The notes: generated from the sequence alone by a model not told the origin. A stretch of DNA of 64,000 bases from Candidatus Obscuribacterales bacterium (GCA_019752635.1 JAIELX010000054.1:147368-211367); one strand, 5' to 3'. Positions 44,000-53,585 are shown, counted from the first letter of the stretch. Numbers and translations are program-made.

Positions 44000-45010
44000 T
44001 CAACGGGGACCTCTTAGCGATTGCAAGTAGTCGCGCAACGAGTCGCGAAGATTGATACCGCCCAGATACTCCGTGGCCTTGAAATTGCCGATCTTGCGAA
44101 ACTTGCTCTGTAGCTGACCGTCGCGTAAAGGCTGACCTTCGTAGGTGAAGACTCTGTTGCTGCTCGAATTCAGGAGCTCGTTCGGGGCAGACATAGAGTA
44201 GTGATTCAGTGATTCCTGCTGAAACGTATCTAGTGCTCGTCCGTTCCATTCCGCTGATTCGGTCACTACATAGTGAGTACGAGTGAGCAGGTCTGTAGCG
44301 GTGGTGCGTTCGCAGTTCTGCGAAACGGCAAGAAAGCGGACGCGTTTGGCGCCGGAGAGCCCATCGCGCTCGGAAGGTAACAGGTTAACGTGCCAGTAGT
44401 TGCCTTGCGGATCAGTTTGATGTCCCCATATAGCTTCCAGGCGATTGTCCGTCCATGTGTTGGTCGGGGTTGTTCGACCTGTGCGCAGATTCGTAACCTG
44501 CGTTGTCAGATCTCCATCCTTCAACCAAGCTCCGGCCATCCACGGTGGTATCATGAACCATTGAACCGTGTAGTGTTGCTGCGCTGCTTCCGCCTTAAGA
44601 ACCGGGTGTTGAGGTTCCGACACTGTTCTTGCTACGCCGAAACTTGACTCGTAAGCCGGCGTCGGTACTTCCTTTTGAAGAGGAAGTAGTTCTTTTGGCT
44701 TTACTGTCGCGGAAGGAGGCGCGGACACGTTGGACGCCGCTTCTACTTTGAGCGACGGAGGTGGTACTGCATGCGGTGCCGGATTGCTTGGCTGTGGCGC
44801 TGCTGTTGCTGCCAGCGCTTTCAATTTCGCCAACTTTTCCTTGTGAGCGCTGATCGTTTTTTCAGCGTGAGGAACAGCCGTGCTGTGCGTGACCCCTCCG
44901 AACAAAGTCAGCTCGCCGGAAGCTGGCGCGGAAGTGTCCGCCGCTGCCGCTAATGTCGTCAAACTAAGTATCGTCGCGATCGTGGTCGCAATAGTCGTTG
45001 CCTTTTGCAC
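44000..45010 (-). CDS. Secreted protein of an unnamed paralogous family (GGVxHS)
   Basis: A 336-residue exported protein. The start GTG at 45010 has GGAGGA six bases ahead and gives a good signal peptide (ATTIATTIATILSLTTLAAAADT); the ATG 30 codons upstream would put this hydrophobic segment inside. The mature N-terminus is ELTLFGGVTHSTAV, the middle is Ala/Pro/Lys-rich, and the C-terminal half contains WFMIPPWMAGAWLKDGDLTT, RTPTNTWTDNRLEAIWGHQTDPQGNYWHV-like sequence. The same blocks occur in the gene at 54694-55572. No family name is known to me. Confidence 0.7.
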   Translation of the reverse strand: MQKATTIATTIATILSLTTLAAAADTSAPASGELTLFGGVTHSTAVPHAEKTISAHKEKLAKLKALAATAAPQPSNPAPHAVPPPSLKVEAASNVSAPPSATVKPKELLPLQKEVPTPAYESSFGVARTVSEPQHPVLKAEAAQQHYTVQWFMIPPWMAGAWLKDGDLTTQVTNLRTGRTTPTNTWTDNRLEAIWGHQTDPQGNYWHVNLLPSERDGLSGAKRVRFLAVSQNCERTTATDLLTRTHYVVTESAEWNGRALDTFQQESLNHYSMSAPNELLNSSSNRVFTYEGQPLRDGQLQSKFRKIGNFKATEYLGGINLRDSLRDYLQSLRGPR

Positions 45011-45283
45011 GTCTTCCTCCAGGGCTTCGTGCGATTCTAGCAGCTTGTCATTGTCCGCACTAGTGGCTCCTGCTGTTGCGCGGGTTCCAGGAATTTCCAT
45101 CCGGAGAGGGTGTGCTCAAAATCTGCTAAATTGACAGACAATAAGGGCGCCCTGTGTCGTGTTTGGAACGAGACTTTGTTGGAGTTGTGACGGACGGCGG
45201 GAATTCTGAAGCACTATTAGGAAAGAAAAAAACTCTTCGTGCTAAACTCCCTGCCTGCTTGCACTGTGAGGATGATTAGACCT

Positions 45284-45937
45284 ATGTCAGCTTTGAAGAT
45301 TGCACTTCCTGTGGCCTTTGCGATGACAATGTTTGTCGTTGTGTCCGTGTGTACCTGCCAAAGCGCATCAGCTCTCGATCCGGCTGAGATTGAAGCCCTC
45401 AATAGGCAAGCTGCAGCCCTGGCGGAAACCAGGCCGATTCTTTCGGCGCTCAAGTCCGTCGAGGAAGCGTATGCTGCTGTCGCGGAAATTCGTGAGCAAG
45501 CCAAATACATTGTTTCTGAATGCAAGGACCGTCCGGGCTACGACATGGGGCAGATCATGGTCACGGCGGGACCGGAACAGATGACTGGCAAGTACTTCAC
45601 TGCCGACGCCTCAAAGCTGAAAGACTTTGATCACACCATTCGAAAGCAGCAGTGTGTTTTGGCTGAGATACTCAACGCGAATCAGCAGGATAAGCGGCCG
45701 TTGCGAGCATCAGAAGAGGATCGCAAGCACATCGAATTGGCTCGAGCGGAAGCGCGCGCTACATTTGAAGAAATGATCAATGATGCCAACAAAGTAACGC
45801 TTTTGATCTTGGCGTCGAACTCGAAGCAGGCTGATGTTGCCGCTGCTGCCAAAGCCTTGATTAAGGCAACCGGTGAAGTAGAGCACAAACTAAAAGCTGT
45901 TGAACATGCGATGCATCAGGCGCAAAAAACACAATAA
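45284..45937 (+). CDS. Secreted helical protein of unknown function
   Basis: A 217-residue protein from the ATG at 45284 (GAGGA about 11 bases upstream; earlier in-frame starts add 15 residues). A signal peptide (hydrophobic ALPVAFAMTMFVVVSVCTC, cleavage near SASA) is followed by a helical protein, with long Ala/Glu/Lys-rich segments (IELARAEARATFEEMINDANKV, AKALIKATGEVEHKLKAVEHAM). Family not recognised. It lies divergent to the GGVxHS protein gene. Confidence 0.65.
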   Translation: MSALKIALPVAFAMTMFVVVSVCTCQSASALDPAEIEALNRQAAALAETRPILSALKSVEEAYAAVAEIREQAKYIVSECKDRPGYDMGQIMVTAGPEQMTGKYFTADASKLKDFDHTIRKQQCVLAEILNANQQDKRPLRASEEDRKHIELARAEARATFEEMINDANKVTLLILASNSKQADVAAAAKALIKATGEVEHKLKAVEHAMHQAQKTQ

Positions 45938-45957
45938 GTCCGCGGGCGATCACTCCT

Positions 45958-46330
45958 ATGAAAGCACTGGTTCTGATCCGTGTCGTAGTTGTATCACTGA
46001 CTTTCATAGCCATTCCTCCGCAGCAGTGTTTGGCGGTGGACAAAGCTGATGGCGATCCACGCAGTATTGCGTTGGTTCAAAAGGCAGCAATTGATTATCA
46101 TAAGGGCAAGTATGCGCAAGGGCTAATTACCGCCGAGAAAGCTCTTAAGTTATACCTTGCAAGCCGATGAGCTCGTATCGTAAAGGACTTTTGTCTTCGC
46201 GGGCGGAAAAATCATGAGAAGGCAGACGAAATCCTCTTTCAGTTGATCAAGGAGAATCCGTTTTTTTTCTGAACCACATCTCTATCTGGCGACGGTACTC
46301 TGCGTACTGAGCGGCGACCGCAAGGAAGAC
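45958..46330 (+). pseudogene. Broken exported TPR protein gene
   Basis: The first 70 codons (to 46170) give a signal peptide and a TPR-like AAIDYHKGKYAQGLITAEKAL segment, then stop at TGA 46168-46170. The same frame continues with ARIVKDFCLRGRKNHEKADE and ILFQLIKENP, clearly TPR-like, until a run of eight T at 46261-46268, after which the sense continues in another frame (EPHLYLATVLCVLSGDRKED) up to the next gene's ATG. One in-frame stop and one frameshift at a homopolymer are the simplest reading. Sequencing error at the poly-T cannot be excluded. Confidence 0.6.
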
Positions 46331-47281
46331 ATGTTCACTCTACCCATTACGGAAAGACTAAACAAATCGCGCAACGTGTTGATCGCCGGGGCTGGTGGTG
46401 GCTTTGACGTATTTTCCGGACTCCCTCTCTTCTTCGCATTGGAGCGGCAAGGCAAGAAAGTGCATTTGGCGAATTGGACATTCTCGGAGATTGATGCCGC
46501 GCCTGGATCGTCCGAACGTCTCTCCGACTTCCTTGTAGCGGTGTCGGCTGATACGAAAGGTTCCTATTACTTTCCGGAAAAGCACTTGTGCCAGTGGTTT
46601 CGGCAGAGAGGGAGGAACCAGACAATATATTGTTTCGAGCCGAGCGGAACGCAGCAATTGAAACGAAACTACGAGCTTCTCGTCAAGAAGCTGAACATAG
46701 ACACATTGCTGATAGTGGATGGTGGCACTGATAGTTTGCTTCGCGGCGATGAAGAAGATCTCGGCACGCCCGAGGAAGATATGACGACTATTGCCGCTGT
46801 GGAGCAAGTCTCCGTGGAAACGAAGGTACTTGCGTGCTTAGGGTTTGGTATCGATGCGCACCACGGTGTATGTCATGCACATGTGCTGGCTACGGTTGCG
46901 GAGCAAACTCGCAATGGTGGCTATCTTGGTGCCATCTCGCTGTTGAAGTCAATGGAGGAGGTTTCACTATTCATGAAGGCTTCCAGCGCAGTCGCGCGCA
47001 GTATGCCCGAGGTAAGCAGCATTGTCGTCAGTTCAATATTGTCTGCGCTCGATGGTGAGTTCGGCAACTTTCATGCCACCGAGCGCACGTCTGGTAGCGA
47101 ATTGTTTATCAATCCGCTTATGTGTTTCTATTGGTTCTTTGATCTTCCCTTACTGGCTAAATCAATCATCTATCTGGAGGCTCTTAAGAAGGCAGAGGAT
47201 CTGTTTGAAGCGAGGACCATCATCGGAAGCCGCCATTGTAGCGAGTCCGCCGTGCGCCGCTGGACAAAGATTCCTATCTGA
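46331..47281 (+). CDS. DUF1152-family protein
   Basis: A 316-residue protein fitting the DUF1152 pattern, whose N-terminal VLIAGAGGGFDVFSGLPLFFAL suggests a nucleotide-like or phosphate-binding loop. The middle has LLIVDGGTDSLLRGDEED and the later LACLGFGIDAHHGVCHAHVL, which carries a cluster of His residues. No function is established for the family. The start at 46331 is in the same frame as the remnant of the broken TPR gene, so a fusion or an altered start is possible. Confidence 0.75.
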   Translation: MFTLPITERLNKSRNVLIAGAGGGFDVFSGLPLFFALERQGKKVHLANWTFSEIDAAPGSSERLSDFLVAVSADTKGSYYFPEKHLCQWFRQRGRNQTIYCFEPSGTQQLKRNYELLVKKLNIDTLLIVDGGTDSLLRGDEEDLGTPEEDMTTIAAVEQVSVETKVLACLGFGIDAHHGVCHAHVLATVAEQTRNGGYLGAISLLKSMEEVSLFMKASSAVARSMPEVSSIVVSSILSALDGEFGNFHATERTSGSELFINPLMCFYWFFDLPLLAKSIIYLEALKKAEDLFEARTIIGSRHCSESAVRRWTKIPI

Positions 47282-47356
47282 GTGTGCTGTTCCGCACTCA
47301 GCTCATTCTTCTCCATCCGGAGTCGGATTGCTCGCAGAATGCATCATCGTTTCGCT

Positions 47357-48310
47357 CTAGAGCTTGAAAAGGCTTTCCGCGGTCCGGAAGCATATCTTCT
47401 CTTTTTGCTCAGTGTTCAGCGGAGCGTCCTCGATGAAACGAGCTGCAATCTCTGCGTTTTCATATGGGTAGTCCGTTGAAAACATGACGCTGTCTTCACC
47501 AAGTTCGGATACTGAGCACAATAAAGGACCGTTTGCGCAAACACCGGACGTGGTGACAAGAATGTGATCGCGAATGTATTGGGACGGCGGTTTCTTCATT
47601 GCTTTTCCGAAACTGCTTATGGCGATTCTGCTATCCAGGCGCCAGAGCGAGAATGGGAGAGTTTCGCCCATGTGACCGAGAATGACTTTCACGTTTGGAA
47701 AGCGGTCGAACACGCCTCCGAAAACTAAACGCAAAGCATGGGTGGCTGTATCGCAAGTCCACTCCCAGATTGCGCCTTTCAATTCTGGACGTCCGGTGAA
47801 AACGCGTGACTGATCATATGGAATTCCGGGGTGCAGATAAAGTGGCACCTGCAGTGCGCTCACCCTTTCCCAGAAAACATCAAACTTGGCATCGTCCAGG
47901 TACTCGCCACCGGTTTGTCCATTTACGAGTACACCAACGAATTTGAGCTCATTAACGCACCGCTCCAGTTCTGCTGCTGCTTCGGTTGGAGCCTGCAATG
48001 CTACGCAAGCGAACCCTCTATACCGCTCACTGTGCCTGCTGATTCTTTCCGCAAGAAAATCGTTGGACGCGCTGGCTGTCTTGACTGCGTTATTACTATC
48101 CGCTTCGCCTTGAACACCCGGAGCTGTCTGCGAAAGTATGGCAATGTCTATTTCACATCGATCCATCATGTCGATGCGCTGATCATCAAACTCCGGCAGC
48201 AACTTTTCGATTGTAGCAAGCGCCGCAGGGTCGAACATTGGCACTACCGCGTCGAGGTACTTTTCGAATCCGGGAGCACTGAAGTGCTCTTCCAAGGCGA
48301 TCTTTCTCAT
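47357..48310 (-). CDS. Amidohydrolase, gamma-resorcylate-decarboxylase-like
   Basis: A 317-residue TIM-barrel amidohydrolase of the ACMSD/gamma-resorcylate decarboxylase group. Instead of HxH, the first metal motif is E7-E8-H9 as in that group (ALEEHFS). Further likely metal or catalytic residues are H160 (YLHPG), H213 (LGHMGE) and D280 (FSTDYPYE). These enzymes decarboxylate aromatic acids non-oxidatively. The substrate is unknown. It is followed by the two-kinase gene pair, on the same strand. Confidence 0.88.
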   Translation of the reverse strand: MRKIALEEHFSAPGFEKYLDAVVPMFDPAALATIEKLLPEFDDQRIDMMDRCEIDIAILSQTAPGVQGEADSNNAVKTASASNDFLAERISRHSERYRGFACVALQAPTEAAAELERCVNELKFVGVLVNGQTGGEYLDDAKFDVFWERVSALQVPLYLHPGIPYDQSRVFTGRPELKGAIWEWTCDTATHALRLVFGGVFDRFPNVKVILGHMGETLPFSLWRLDSRIAISSFGKAMKKPPSQYIRDHILVTTSGVCANGPLLCSVSELGEDSVMFSTDYPYENAEIAARFIEDAPLNTEQKEKICFRTAESLFKL

Positions 48311-48376
48311 ACATTCCCGGGGCGCTATCGAAGTGCTTTCAATGCTCGATTATACGATTAATCATCCACTAATTGG

Positions 48377-50047
48377 CTATTTGACTAATTGATTGCTGCG
48401 AAGGATCTGTAGCACGGCTTCGGCAGATTGCAGTCGGTCTTCCACTTCAAATGTCGTCAGTTGCCAAACCAGTTCGCAATAGATACGGGTCTCTGGATTC
48501 TCGCCTTGATAGTCCGGGCGTGACTGCTTAAGAGGTGTGGGCTCCTTTCCTGTCAGCAGAAAGAATATTGTTGCACCCATGCTGTAAAGATCGCTCTGTG
48601 AGCAAGGCGTTCCGCGAAACTGCTCAGGCGCTATGTATGCTTGCTTACCAACGACAATCGCCGTTCGTTTTGATGTGCTCTGGCGGGCAAGACTGAAATC
48701 CAAGAGCTTGAGCGTGCCGTTGTCGGCAAGTATCAAGTTGTCGGGGGTGAAATCCTGGTGAACTACCTCCGGCGATTGTTGGTGCAGGTACTTCAAGACC
48801 TCGCACATTTGCACCAGAATTGGTGCCAGTGTCTCGGCGCAGAGAGGTCCGTTTTCCATGACCGCATCGCGGAGCGACCTTCCGTTTGCAAATTCCATGA
48901 CAAGGTACGTCCTCTCGTCCTCCACAAACACGTCATGCAACTCGACGATGTTTGGATGAGTCAGTCGACTGAGTAAAGTCACTTCCTTAAGGCATGTGTT
49001 TATCACTTTCTTTCGGACGTCCACCGAAACCCCTGTGGGCAACACATATTCTTTTAGTACCACTGGCACTCTCGTACGACCTGGCTCACTGATTCTGTCT
49101 GCAAGATAGGCCACGCCTTGTCCTCCGCTACCTAGTTTCTTGAGAATCTTGAACGTTCCGTTTTGTAGTTGGCCACCGGCTTCCAGTTCTTCCGCTCTTT
49201 GCCTGGTGCTGCTTTGCAGCCCGGCGAACCACATTTCTGTGTAACATTGGCTCAAAGTTACCGGCTTCAACTCAGCTTCCAGATCCGGCGCAAGATGCAC
49301 GTCAGGTACGAATTTTTCGACGTGCCGGAGGAGTTTTTGCCAGTCTCCCGGCGCAGAAAGACTGTCCGCGCGTAGGAAAGTCGTTCCGTTAGTTTTGCTG
49401 AAAACGATCGTAGTCTGTTCTCGAGTTTCGTCTTGGATGGCGGAAACAGACACGACATTCTTCCAGTCGAGAATGGGTAGCGAAAATCGGCGACCAAAGA
49501 TTGGTATTGCAAAGTACAGACCCCGAGGCGAGGAGACGATATGCGATGGTTTGATCCAATCTATTACCGTGAATCTCTTGAATCGATCGCGGGCTGCCGC
49601 CAAAATCGTAACAGATGTGATTGCAGTAAAAGCAAAACTCAAGTAGGACATAAGGCAATACAAGAAGCGATGCTCCTTGATAGTGTAAACGCCTACCCAT
49701 TCGGGGGCAAACGCATACTCCGGATGTGGTGCCATAAAAGTTTGCCAAAAGCAATCCCAGAAGGGGTCGTACTGCCAAATCAATGGAAATAGTGCCACAG
49801 CTAAGATGGTCAACATGCAGGCGATCATCAGAATGAAGAACCAGTATTGGATGTCCGGCCCCCATCCCATTGCTTGACGGCGTATCGCGTTTTCCTTAGA
49901 CAAGGGCGTGGAGTACTCGAAGTGAAGATCTTGTTGCCGATTCTTTTTCAGGTGTTCTTGCTCGACGACAACATTGATTGTCGGCTTTAGCACTTGGGCG
50001 ATAGTTACTAACGCAGAAGGCGAATTTGTCTTTTCAGTCAAACTCAT
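48377..50047 (-). CDS. Membrane Ser/Thr protein kinase with DFS variant (second of pair 1)
   Basis: A 556-residue protein: TM 69-91 and 128-150, a PH-like beta region (about 165-248, with DWKNVVSVSAI), the linker CYTEMWFAGL (W273), and a kinase domain from about 300. The glycine loop is LGSGGQGVAYL, the ATP lysine K332 (VVLKEYVLP), the catalytic loop H430-Q-D432-FTPDN437 and the metal aspartate D450 in LLDFSLAR. HRD is replaced by HQD and DFG by DFS. All residues needed for catalysis (K, D, N, D) are kept, so it may be active. Starts four bases inside the end of the partner gene (ATGA overlap), so it is translated with it. Confidence 0.9.
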   Translation of the reverse strand: MSLTEKTNSPSALVTIAQVLKPTINVVVEQEHLKKNRQQDLHFEYSTPLSKENAIRRQAMGWGPDIQYWFFILMIACMLTILAVALFPLIWQYDPFWDCFWQTFMAPHPEYAFAPEWVGVYTIKEHRFLYCLMSYLSFAFTAITSVTILAAARDRFKRFTVIDWIKPSHIVSSPRGLYFAIPIFGRRFSLPILDWKNVVSVSAIQDETREQTTIVFSKTNGTTFLRADSLSAPGDWQKLLRHVEKFVPDVHLAPDLEAELKPVTLSQCYTEMWFAGLQSSTRQRAEELEAGGQLQNGTFKILKKLGSGGQGVAYLADRISEPGRTRVPVVLKEYVLPTGVSVDVRKKVINTCLKEVTLLSRLTHPNIVELHDVFVEDERTYLVMEFANGRSLRDAVMENGPLCAETLAPILVQMCEVLKYLHQQSPEVVHQDFTPDNLILADNGTLKLLDFSLARQSTSKRTAIVVGKQAYIAPEQFRGTPCSQSDLYSMGATIFFLLTGKEPTPLKQSRPDYQGENPETRIYCELVWQLTTFEVEDRLQSAEAVLQILRSNQLVK

Positions 50048-51543
50048 CGCCGTTCTCCGCCAGTTTTGTTTGAGAGCCTTGCCTCGAGTTCTTGCATGCT
50101 TTGTATTCTGCTATCAACGTCGATGCGTGTGCATTCTGCGACAAGTTCATCAAGCCAGACCGGAATTGCGTCGTTGACCATGACGGGATGCAATTCCGAT
50201 ATTGGACGAGGGTCCTTTCCGCATAAACAAAAGTACATCGTGGCGCCAAGTCCGTAGACATCACTTTGAGGAGTCAGTTCGCCCCGCACTTGTTCCGGTG
50301 CCATATAGGCCTGCTTGCCGATCAGGGTCCCTGTCGCCTTGCCGGCATACTCATTAGCTGCGCCGAAATCGATCAGTACAATTTGTCCGTCGGCTCGCAG
50401 TAGAATGTTGTCCGGTGACAAGTCTCGATGAATAACTGTTGGTTTAAGGGCGTGCATGTATGAAACTATTGCTGCTAGCTGTTTCATCCAACTGCACACC
50501 TCCGCCACATTCAAGTTGGTTCCTTGCAACACCGTTCGCAGGTCTCGCCCGTCTATGTGCTGTAGAACCATATAGTTACGACCTTGCTCAACGAAGTGAT
50601 CGTAGACCTTTACTATTTGAGGATGATCGAGCCGTTGCAGGATACTAGCTTCTCTGACAAATTGCTCTTCTGCCTTTTGTGCAAGAGCGGCGTTTTTGAT
50701 CTCAGGAACCACTATCTCCTTTAAGATTACTCGTTCATTTTGCGGAGTTCTTGCAAGGTAGACTGCGGAGAATCCTCCTCCCCCGAAATGCCGTTCAACC
50801 GTGAAACGGTTGGCTCCAACACGGTGCCCCGGGTCCAGGGGCACGAATGGCGTCATTGTATAGCGCGCTAATTCCTCTGACCAGAGACTTGTGTATCCGG
50901 TGTCTGCGGAGTTGTTCTCAACCGCAATTCGTTTTGAGCACCTGTTGTATGCACCGACAATTTCCTCTGCTTCAGGTCTGCTTTTGCAGGCGGTTCCCCA
51001 CGACTCTATTGCGTCGAGCAAACATCGGAAATCTCGTTGGCTCAGTTTTCGTAGATCGATCCGCAACTCCTGACCTTGCCGAAACTGCAGCAATATTAAG
51101 GTGGCTGATTGCGGGCGCACTTGTATTTTTATCGTACTCAAGTTCTGCCAAAGTACGCTGCGGTTAAATCCCGTCTGCCATATCATGGACAACGGTACTA
51201 GTATTCCTCGCTCGCTCATGCACAGACGGTTGTCCATCCCGAATGTAGCTCCCGCGACACATGAAACCAACAATCCGATAGGAGAGATCAGTCCCTCGAG
51301 CAAGTCCCCTTGAGGAAAGCAGGCGGTCGGGATGAGGCTCTTACTTGCTGAGGAGATCGCGTGAAGAACGAACATGATCAGGATTATCAGGGACACTACA
51401 ATCGCAGCGTTGGCTAACCCGCAAAGAATCGGACGATCCCGAAAGAATGTCGCTGTAGGAAGGATTGGACAGACGATAACCGTGGTGCTTTCGTCAGAAG
51501 GAACCCTTGCATCCGGTCTTACTAAATCAAACAAAGCCGGCAC
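50044..51543 (-). CDS. Membrane Ser/Thr protein kinase, canonical (first of pair 1)
   Basis: A 499-residue protein: TM 41-63 and 81-100, PH-like region (about 105-190, with LWQNLSTIKIQV), linker YTSLWSEEL (W221) and a kinase domain from about 247. The glycine loop is FGGGGFSAVYL, the ATP lysine K275 (VILKEIVVP), the helix-C glutamate probably E298, the catalytic loop HRDLSPDN (D374) and D392-F-G. All are canonical for the PknB-like bacterial Ser/Thr kinases, though the kinase is on the C-terminal side of the membrane segments. GTG start after GGGAACGG. Overlaps the next gene by ATGA. Confidence 0.92.
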   Translation of the reverse strand: MPALFDLVRPDARVPSDESTTVIVCPILPTATFFRDRPILCGLANAAIVVSLIILIMFVLHAISSASKSLIPTACFPQGDLLEGLISPIGLLVSCVAGATFGMDNRLCMSERGILVPLSMIWQTGFNRSVLWQNLSTIKIQVRPQSATLILLQFRQGQELRIDLRKLSQRDFRCLLDAIESWGTACKSRPEAEEIVGAYNRCSKRIAVENNSADTGYTSLWSEELARYTMTPFVPLDPGHRVGANRFTVERHFGGGGFSAVYLARTPQNERVILKEIVVPEIKNAALAQKAEEQFVREASILQRLDHPQIVKVYDHFVEQGRNYMVLQHIDGRDLRTVLQGTNLNVAEVCSWMKQLAAIVSYMHALKPTVIHRDLSPDNILLRADGQIVLIDFGAANEYAGKATGTLIGKQAYMAPEQVRGELTPQSDVYGLGATMYFCLCGKDPRPISELHPVMVNDAIPVWLDELVAECTRIDVDSRIQSMQELEARLSNKTGGERR

Positions 51544-51622
51544 CCCCGTTCCCGCTTTTTCGACTCTATCAGTCCGAGTATTTCAAACTTGTGGCTGTTG
51601 ACGGGGCTGGCTAGATTCGGGG

Positions 51623-52597
51623 CTAAAACACATACTTACTGCCAACCGCGCAAGGAATAACCACTTCCGGTCCGAACGCATTGATCAACGCATTTTGCGC
51701 GCGCCAGCCTGTGCAGTGCGCCGGAACTATATGAGCTGGTGCGAATTGCCTGAGACCCTCAATCGTCTCTGGAATGATTTGCTCAAGTGCGCCTACCAGA
51801 TGCAGTCCGCCGAACACGCAGTAGAGAGGTCCATCAAAGCGCTTTTGTGCATCCAGCAAAACGTTTATGATACCGGCATGAGAGCAGGAGCTGAACACAA
51901 CTAGTCCCTTGTCTTTCACTTGAACTGCAAGATAACGTTCGTCGAGCAGAAACGGATCCGGACGCCACTCACTATTCGAGTCGTCTCTACACAGATGATC
52001 CGGGCGTCCCTTTTCGAATTCGGTTAAACGTGGAATCTCGCCGCTTAAGTAGAAAAAGTCGTTTAACAAAGTTCGTTCTTCGAATTTGTTAATAGGGTCC
52101 GCACCGCACTGTGTAAGTTCTTCAGGTGAAGGGACCTTTTCAAATGGAACTACTCTGCCGTCGTTAAGTCGCACTCCGCGCTCAAGAAACATTCCCGGAT
52201 TTACATGACAGCCTACTCTGCGCCCCGGAGCTGTTATCTCCCCAAGAGCAGACACGAGCGCGCCCATATGGTCCCAATGACCATGCGAAACGGCTATAGT
52301 TTCTACGTCGTCAAGGCGCACCCCTAAATTCTTGCAGTTGCGCACAAATAATGGACCTTCAGGTCCGGCATCAAACAGCATCTTGTGTTTGGTTGTGCCA
52401 CTAATTGCTGATAGCATCACGGAAAAGCCCAATTGAGCACAGCACAACGTGGCACCGGAAAGTTCTTGTGCACCGGCATTGAGCACGTTGCTAAACTCGG
52501 GTATGACGTTTGGTGGCTTTGAAGAGTAACTGTCGGTAGTGTTGTCCACCAGAACATCTACGGTCAAGCTGTCGAGTTGCGTTAGTCTTGGATGCAT
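51623..52597 (-). CDS. MBL-fold metallohydrolase (COG1237-like)
   Basis: A 324-residue metallo-beta-lactamase-fold enzyme with the metal-binding SHGHWDHMG motif (H105, H107, D109, H110) and later histidines SSCSHAGI, FGGLHLVG and VPAHCTG. It fits the group often called 7,8-dihydropterin-6-methyl-4-(beta-D-ribofuranosyl)aminobenzene-5'-phosphate synthase, though that activity is established only in archaea. A general hydrolase is possible. Located between kinase pair 1 and the tandem acidic-protein genes, on the same strand; GAGAGG precedes the ATG. Confidence 0.85.
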   Translation of the reverse strand: MHPRLTQLDSLTVDVLVDNTTDSYSSKPPNVIPEFSNVLNAGAQELSGATLCCAQLGFSVMLSAISGTTKHKMLFDAGPEGPLFVRNCKNLGVRLDDVETIAVSHGHWDHMGALVSALGEITAPGRRVGCHVNPGMFLERGVRLNDGRVVPFEKVPSPEELTQCGADPINKFEERTLLNDFFYLSGEIPRLTEFEKGRPDHLCRDDSNSEWRPDPFLLDERYLAVQVKDKGLVVFSSCSHAGIINVLLDAQKRFDGPLYCVFGGLHLVGALEQIIPETIEGLRQFAPAHIVPAHCTGWRAQNALINAFGPEVVIPCAVGSKYVF

Positions 52598-52660
52598 GTT
52601 TTACCTCTCAGGTCGGATATACCCTCTTGCGGTAACCACCAGCGTCGGATAAAAGCGAAG

Positions 52661-52690
52661 CGCGATGACACCCGTTCAAGTGTCATCGCG
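52661..52690 (-). terminator. Terminator of the longer tandem acidic-protein gene
   Basis: CGCGATGACAC (52661-52671) pairs with GTGTCATCGCG (52680-52690), loop of eight. In the minus-strand direction the stem is followed by CTTCGCTTTTA. The same unit recurs after the neighbouring paralog, together with the conserved stretch TTCTTTGAGTGCCCCCGCAC between gene and hairpin. Confidence 0.65.
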
Positions 52691-52739
52691 TTCTTTGAGT
52701 GCCCCCGCACTACTTTACGCCAATTGTTGTCGGCTATTT

Positions 52740-53585
52740 CTAGCGTCTGTGCTTCTCTGAAGGAGCGCTCGGTCCGGGTGAGGTGGCTCCGGGAACGGGC
52801 ACTCTTTCGCCGTGAGCGCCAGGTGCTGCAGGATGTGATGGAGGTATTGTCTCTGGTTTGGGCGGCGCAGTCTCGCTCGGTCTTACCGGGGTCGTTGCTC
52901 CCGGTGTCGGAACATTATCTGAAGCTGGTCGGGGAAGGACGCCGATAGCACGCAATGCTTCCATCATCATCATTTGGGCTTCTTTTTGAGCGCTACTACG
53001 ATTAGTGTTTGTGCCGTCCAGGTTCTTGTCGGGGTTGGTGCTGCCTTCCTTCAATTTGCGCAGGATGCCCTCTTCTGAACTTCCCCTTTCACGCTCCATT
53101 TGTTCGATTAGGTTTAGCTTGTACTCTTTGATCTTTCGCAGAACGCCGTCGGATTCGCCGTTCGGCAGCTTCTGAACGCCTTCCAATATGTTTTGTCCCA
53201 AGTTTTGCGTTTCCTTGTGGACATCGTTCTCCTTGTTGGGAATTGTCTTGGGAACAACATTTTCGAGGGCACCTTGTCCCATCTGTTGCAGCTGTCCGGA
53301 TAATCTACCATCTTGCTGAAGAAGGCTAAGCGCATTCGCAACGCCCTCTGCGACCGCGTTAGCGCCATCCTGAATACTGCTAAGCGTATTGGCCACGCCA
53401 TCCGCGACCGCATGGGCGCCATCGATCACGATGCTTGGTAAATGTGCCGGCTGTTCAGTACGTGTGCCCGGGGGGGTAGAGTCGCCGCAGCACGCTTCGT
53501 CTTCTAAAGCGTTGTAGTCGTCGTCTTCCGAGCCACCGCAGATGTCTTCACAAACGTCTTCGTCTTCAAACAATTCTGGATTCAT
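52740..53585 (-). CDS. Tandem acidic Cys-rich-leader protein, long form
   Basis: A 281-residue protein of unknown family, paralog of the gene at 53778-54383. It begins MNPELFEDEDVCEDICGG, continues EDDDYNALEDEACCGD, then a helical Ala/Gly-rich segment with an internal duplicate (DGAHAVADGVANTL, DGANAVAEGVANAL), a long charged middle (KIKEYKLNLIEQMERERG), Pro/Thr-rich sequence and the tail SEKHRR. Cysteines are only at 12, 16 and the ACC pair in the N-terminal region. It has GAGGA before the ATG. No membrane segment and no enzyme motif. The double glycine at 17-18 might be a cleavage site, but this is not shown. Confidence 0.75.
   Translation of the reverse strand: MNPELFEDEDVCEDICGGSEDDDYNALEDEACCGDSTPPGTRTEQPAHLPSIVIDGAHAVADGVANTLSSIQDGANAVAEGVANALSLLQQDGRLSGQLQQMGQGALENVVPKTIPNKENDVHKETQNLGQNILEGVQKLPNGESDGVLRKIKEYKLNLIEQMERERGSSEEGILRKLKEGSTNPDKNLDGTNTNRSSAQKEAQMMMMEALRAIGVLPRPASDNVPTPGATTPVRPSETAPPKPETIPPSHPAAPGAHGERVPVPGATSPGPSAPSEKHRR
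53316..53423 (-). repeat. Two tandem 54-base units inside the long acidic-protein gene
   Basis: Two adjacent units of 54 bases encode DGAHAVADGVANTLSSIQ and DGANAVAEGVANALSLLQ. The paralog has a single related segment (DGANAIGGAIVNALRK), so the duplication occurred after the gene duplication. Confidence 0.8.
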
